Assembly: GCA_041563315.1 (NCBI GenBank)
Contig: JBFFNE010000072.1
Span: 1 to 15,217, forward strand
DNA: 15,217 nucleotides
Direction: 5' to 3'
Source of the DNA: JBFEYJ01 sp041563315
GTDB taxonomy: Bacteria > Pseudomonadota > Gammaproteobacteria > Thiohalomonadales > Thiohalomonadaceae
The notes under the pieces are model-generated. The model made no database searches, was not told where the DNA came from, and was given only the letters and a program-made list of their open reading frames with translations. A program made the position numbers and the translations under genes. Positions 13,576 to 15,217 of this stretch are shown here, one piece after another; the stretch's first letter is position 1, and each line of letters begins with the position of its first letter.

Positions 13576-14898
13576 TCAGTTATCCCTTCGCAGCAGCAAC
13601 AACGCGGCCTCTGTCATCGCCGTCACGCCGGTGCGGATCGTGATGTCCGGCGGGGGGGCAAAGCGTGGTGAATGGAGGGGCGGCGAGGTGTACGGCGTGG
13701 CAACCGGCTCTCCAGCGCCTAACCAGAACATCAGCGAAGGGATCGGCGGCTTGACCCTGCCATAGAGCGCGAAGTCCTCGCCGATCATCACCGGCGGTTG
13801 CTGCCTGAGGCTGGCCGCTCCCAGGCGTTCTGCCAACAGGTCTCGAACCCGTTCTGCCAGCGCCGGATCGTTGTAGAGCGCCGGGGTATAGTCTTTCTTG
13901 ATCCACACCACCGGCAATTTATCCTCAGGCATGCCAGCGGAGAGCGCCTGATCGCGTGCAATGCGCTGGATGGCATCGAGGATGGTCTTCCTCGTTTCAT
14001 CGCTGTAGGAGCGGACAGTGAGCTGGAGTTTTACAAGCTCGGGAATGATGTTGCGCTGCTCGCCACCGTGGATCGACCCTACCGTCACCACCGCCGGCTC
14101 CCGCGGTGAGACCTCGCGCGAGATGATCGTCTGCAGCGCAAGTACGATCTGTGCTGCCAGCACCACCGGATCCTTGGCGGCATCGGGGTAGGCCCCGTGC
14201 CCGCCTATCCCGCGGACATCGATGTCCACAGAATCCACGGTGGCGAAGCTGTAGCCGGCGGGGACCGCCAGGATTCCGGCGGGAAGCTGCGGCTGGAGAT
14301 GCAGCGCAAGGTTGAAATCGGGGCGCGCAAAGCGCCGATACAGCCCGTCCTGCAGCATCTGCCTGGCCCCGTTGCCGATCTCTTCGGCAGGTTGCGCGAC
14401 CATCATCAGGGTGCCCGACCAGCGATCCTTGAGAGCGGCCATCCGCCGTGCGGCGCCGATGAAAACCGTCATGTGGATATCGTGCCCGCAGGCGTGCATC
14501 ACCGGAACTCGTGTGCCATCCTCGTTTTCGTAAAACCGGGTGCTTGCATAGGGCAGTCCTGTGGTTTCCTTGATCGGCAGGGCATCCATATCGGTGCGCA
14601 GCAATACTGTCGGTCCCTTGCCGTTGCGCAGCATGGCAACCACGCCGTAACCGCCGACTCCCTCCGTGACGACAAAGCCTTCCTGCTGCAGCTCTTCGGC
14701 CAGGCGTTTGGCGGTTTCGCGCTCCTGGGAGGAAAGTTCCGGGTGGCTGTGAAGGAAGGTATAGAGGTTGTGGAGATAGGGGAGGTCTTTACCGATCGCA
14801 CTCTCGAGGCTGTCATCGGCCCGAACACCCGCCGCTGCCAGCACGAGTGTCACTGCGCACATCCGTCTCAAAAATGCTGTCGTTGCTCGCCTATGCAT
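13576..14898 (-). CDS. Secreted M20-family amidohydrolase
   Basis: This is a metallo-amidohydrolase/carboxypeptidase of the M20D type (440 aa), related to N-acyl-amino-acid and IAA-amino-acid hydrolases that cleave an amide bond with two metal ions. A signal peptide (RRATTAFLRR then VTLVLAAAGVRA) predicts export to the periplasm. Metal ligands are visible: HACGHD with Cys137 and His139, PAEE with Glu172-Glu173, ALHLQP with His200, and PLHSPRF with His409. The dimerisation-domain signature IGGHGAYP spans 231-238. The protein looks full length. The ATG at 14898 lacks a clear ribosome site; a later ATG at 14862 has a weak one but would lose the basic n-region. The gene is visibly richer in GC than its neighbours and lies alone between 22-bp direct REP copies, which hints at acquisition. 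The substrate is not determined. Confidence 0.93.
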   Translation of the reverse strand: MHRRATTAFLRRMCAVTLVLAAAGVRADDSLESAIGKDLPYLHNLYTFLHSHPELSSQERETAKRLAEELQQEGFVVTEGVGGYGVVAMLRNGKGPTVLLRTDMDALPIKETTGLPYASTRFYENEDGTRVPVMHACGHDIHMTVFIGAARRMAALKDRWSGTLMMVAQPAEEIGNGARQMLQDGLYRRFARPDFNLALHLQPQLPAGILAVPAGYSFATVDSVDIDVRGIGGHGAYPDAAKDPVVLAAQIVLALQTIISREVSPREPAVVTVGSIHGGEQRNIIPELVKLQLTVRSYSDETRKTILDAIQRIARDQALSAGMPEDKLPVVWIKKDYTPALYNDPALAERVRDLLAERLGAASLRQQPPVMIGEDFALYGRVKPPIPSLMFWLGAGEPVATPYTSPPLHSPRFAPPPDITIRTGVTAMTEAALLLLRRDN

Positions 14899-14911
14899 TC
14901 AGAAATAATAG

Positions 14912-14933
14912 TAAATATTTGGGGTCAGAGTAA
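14912..14933 (+). repeat. Direct repeat right of the M20 gene (class III REP)
   Basis: This is the same 22-bp element as 13536-13557 in the same orientation (TAAATATTTGGGGTCAG plus AGTAA), continuing as AAAAC. It lies 13 bp upstream of the M20 start codon, so on the minus strand it forms most of the leader just before the gene. Confidence 0.85.
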
Positions 14934-15018
14934 AACTCTTAGCTAATAAGTCGGTTCAGATGAAACCTTCCTGGGCGAGGCGTTCAATCAGAAGTGACCT
15001 GGGAGCCAAGAGACTCAC

Positions 15019-15032
15019 GGGGACAGGTCTTT
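15019..15032 (+). repeat. REP core motif, class IV half-copy
   Basis: GGGGACAGGTCTTT resembles one arm of the hairpin at 6760-6805 (AGGGTCAGGTCTTGAA on its minus strand). Here it is single, without an inverted partner. Confidence 0.5.
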
Positions 15033-15078
15033 AGATTTATGATTTTTCACAATCCCACTAAGTATTAAACAAAGTTAT

Positions 15079-15098
15079 AAGGGGTCAGTACCTGAGGG
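15079..15098 (+). repeat. REP core motif GGGGTCAGTACC
   Basis: AAGGGGTCAGTACCTGAGGG carries the GGGGTCAGTA core seen at 12168-12177. Its tail differs from the other classes. Confidence 0.45.
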
Positions 15099-15217
15099 AT
15101 CCCCACGAATTTACCACCCATCACCATGACTTTTTATCGTTTCGTGTAAAATTGCTGTGACGCCTCCCAACTCACTTGTAGAAAACTCAAATCTGCGATC
15201 ATTGGCAACACGCAGGC

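Larger units (their letters stand above)
14934..15217. other. Gene-free right end with two REP motifs
   Basis: No coding frame is supported. Two REP-like motifs are present, at 15019-15032 and 15079-15098. A gene may begin beyond the window edge. Confidence 0.4.

Noticed and set aside
14197..14946. 249-aa plus-strand ORF antisense to the M20 gene
   Set aside because: It is a mirror of a GC-rich gene whose own frame shows all catalytic residues; the antisense translation has no recognisable domain.

Overview
The window looks like an accessory-rich stretch of a gammaproteobacterial chromosome. This rests on intact lipoprotein and Sec signals, a perfect CRP-type operator, DedA, DUF2141 and SDR genes, VCBS/SBBP surface proteins, and many REP-like motifs with RAYT (REP-associated tyrosine transposase) genes. 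The assignment is inference; there is no rRNA, tRNA or species marker. Most of the DNA has moderate GC, with one clearly GC-richer gene (the M20 amidohydrolase) on the right. I found no rRNA, tRNA, CRISPR array or classical insertion sequence.

Layout, left to right. (1) An intact RAYT gene (125-835) lies between inverted copies of a GGGGnCGGTGACAA motif. (2) A CRP-like site and a probable promoter precede a 1021-residue VCBS/FG-GAP lipoprotein (1090-4155). (3) A 380-bp spacer holds an 8-codon stub of another RAYT fused to a 115-bp dispersed repeat, then a terminator hairpin. (4) A tight leftward operon encodes SDR, DUF2141 and DedA/VTT proteins (6367-4538). (5) A spacer carries a broken Cache sensor-domain fragment ending in a REP hairpin. 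(6) A leftward secreted SBBP beta-propeller protein follows (9362-6975). (7) A 790-bp spacer contains palindromes and the second 115-bp repeat. (8) A decaying second RAYT (10166-10856) is framed by perfect 18-bp inverted repeats. (9) A beta-helix protein with a multi-pass membrane tail runs rightward (11007-12116). (10) A leftward pair encodes a secreted DUF4410-like protein and a lipoprotein; the lipoprotein is cut by an in-frame amber codon. (11) A secreted M20 amidohydrolase (14898-13576) sits between 22-bp direct repeats. (12) The last ~280 bp has only REP motifs.

The unifying theme is RAYT/REP activity. At least 15 motif copies with a GGGG(A/T)C-type core and several distinct tails occupy nearly every intergenic gap. 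Two RAYT genes, one RAYT stub and several pseudogenes sit among them. The protein-coding cargo is mostly envelope or surface: repeat-built lipoproteins and secreted propellers, a beta-helix membrane protein, and small exported proteins. The SDR-DUF2141-DedA set is a compact operon of unknown joint function, probably envelope or lipid related.
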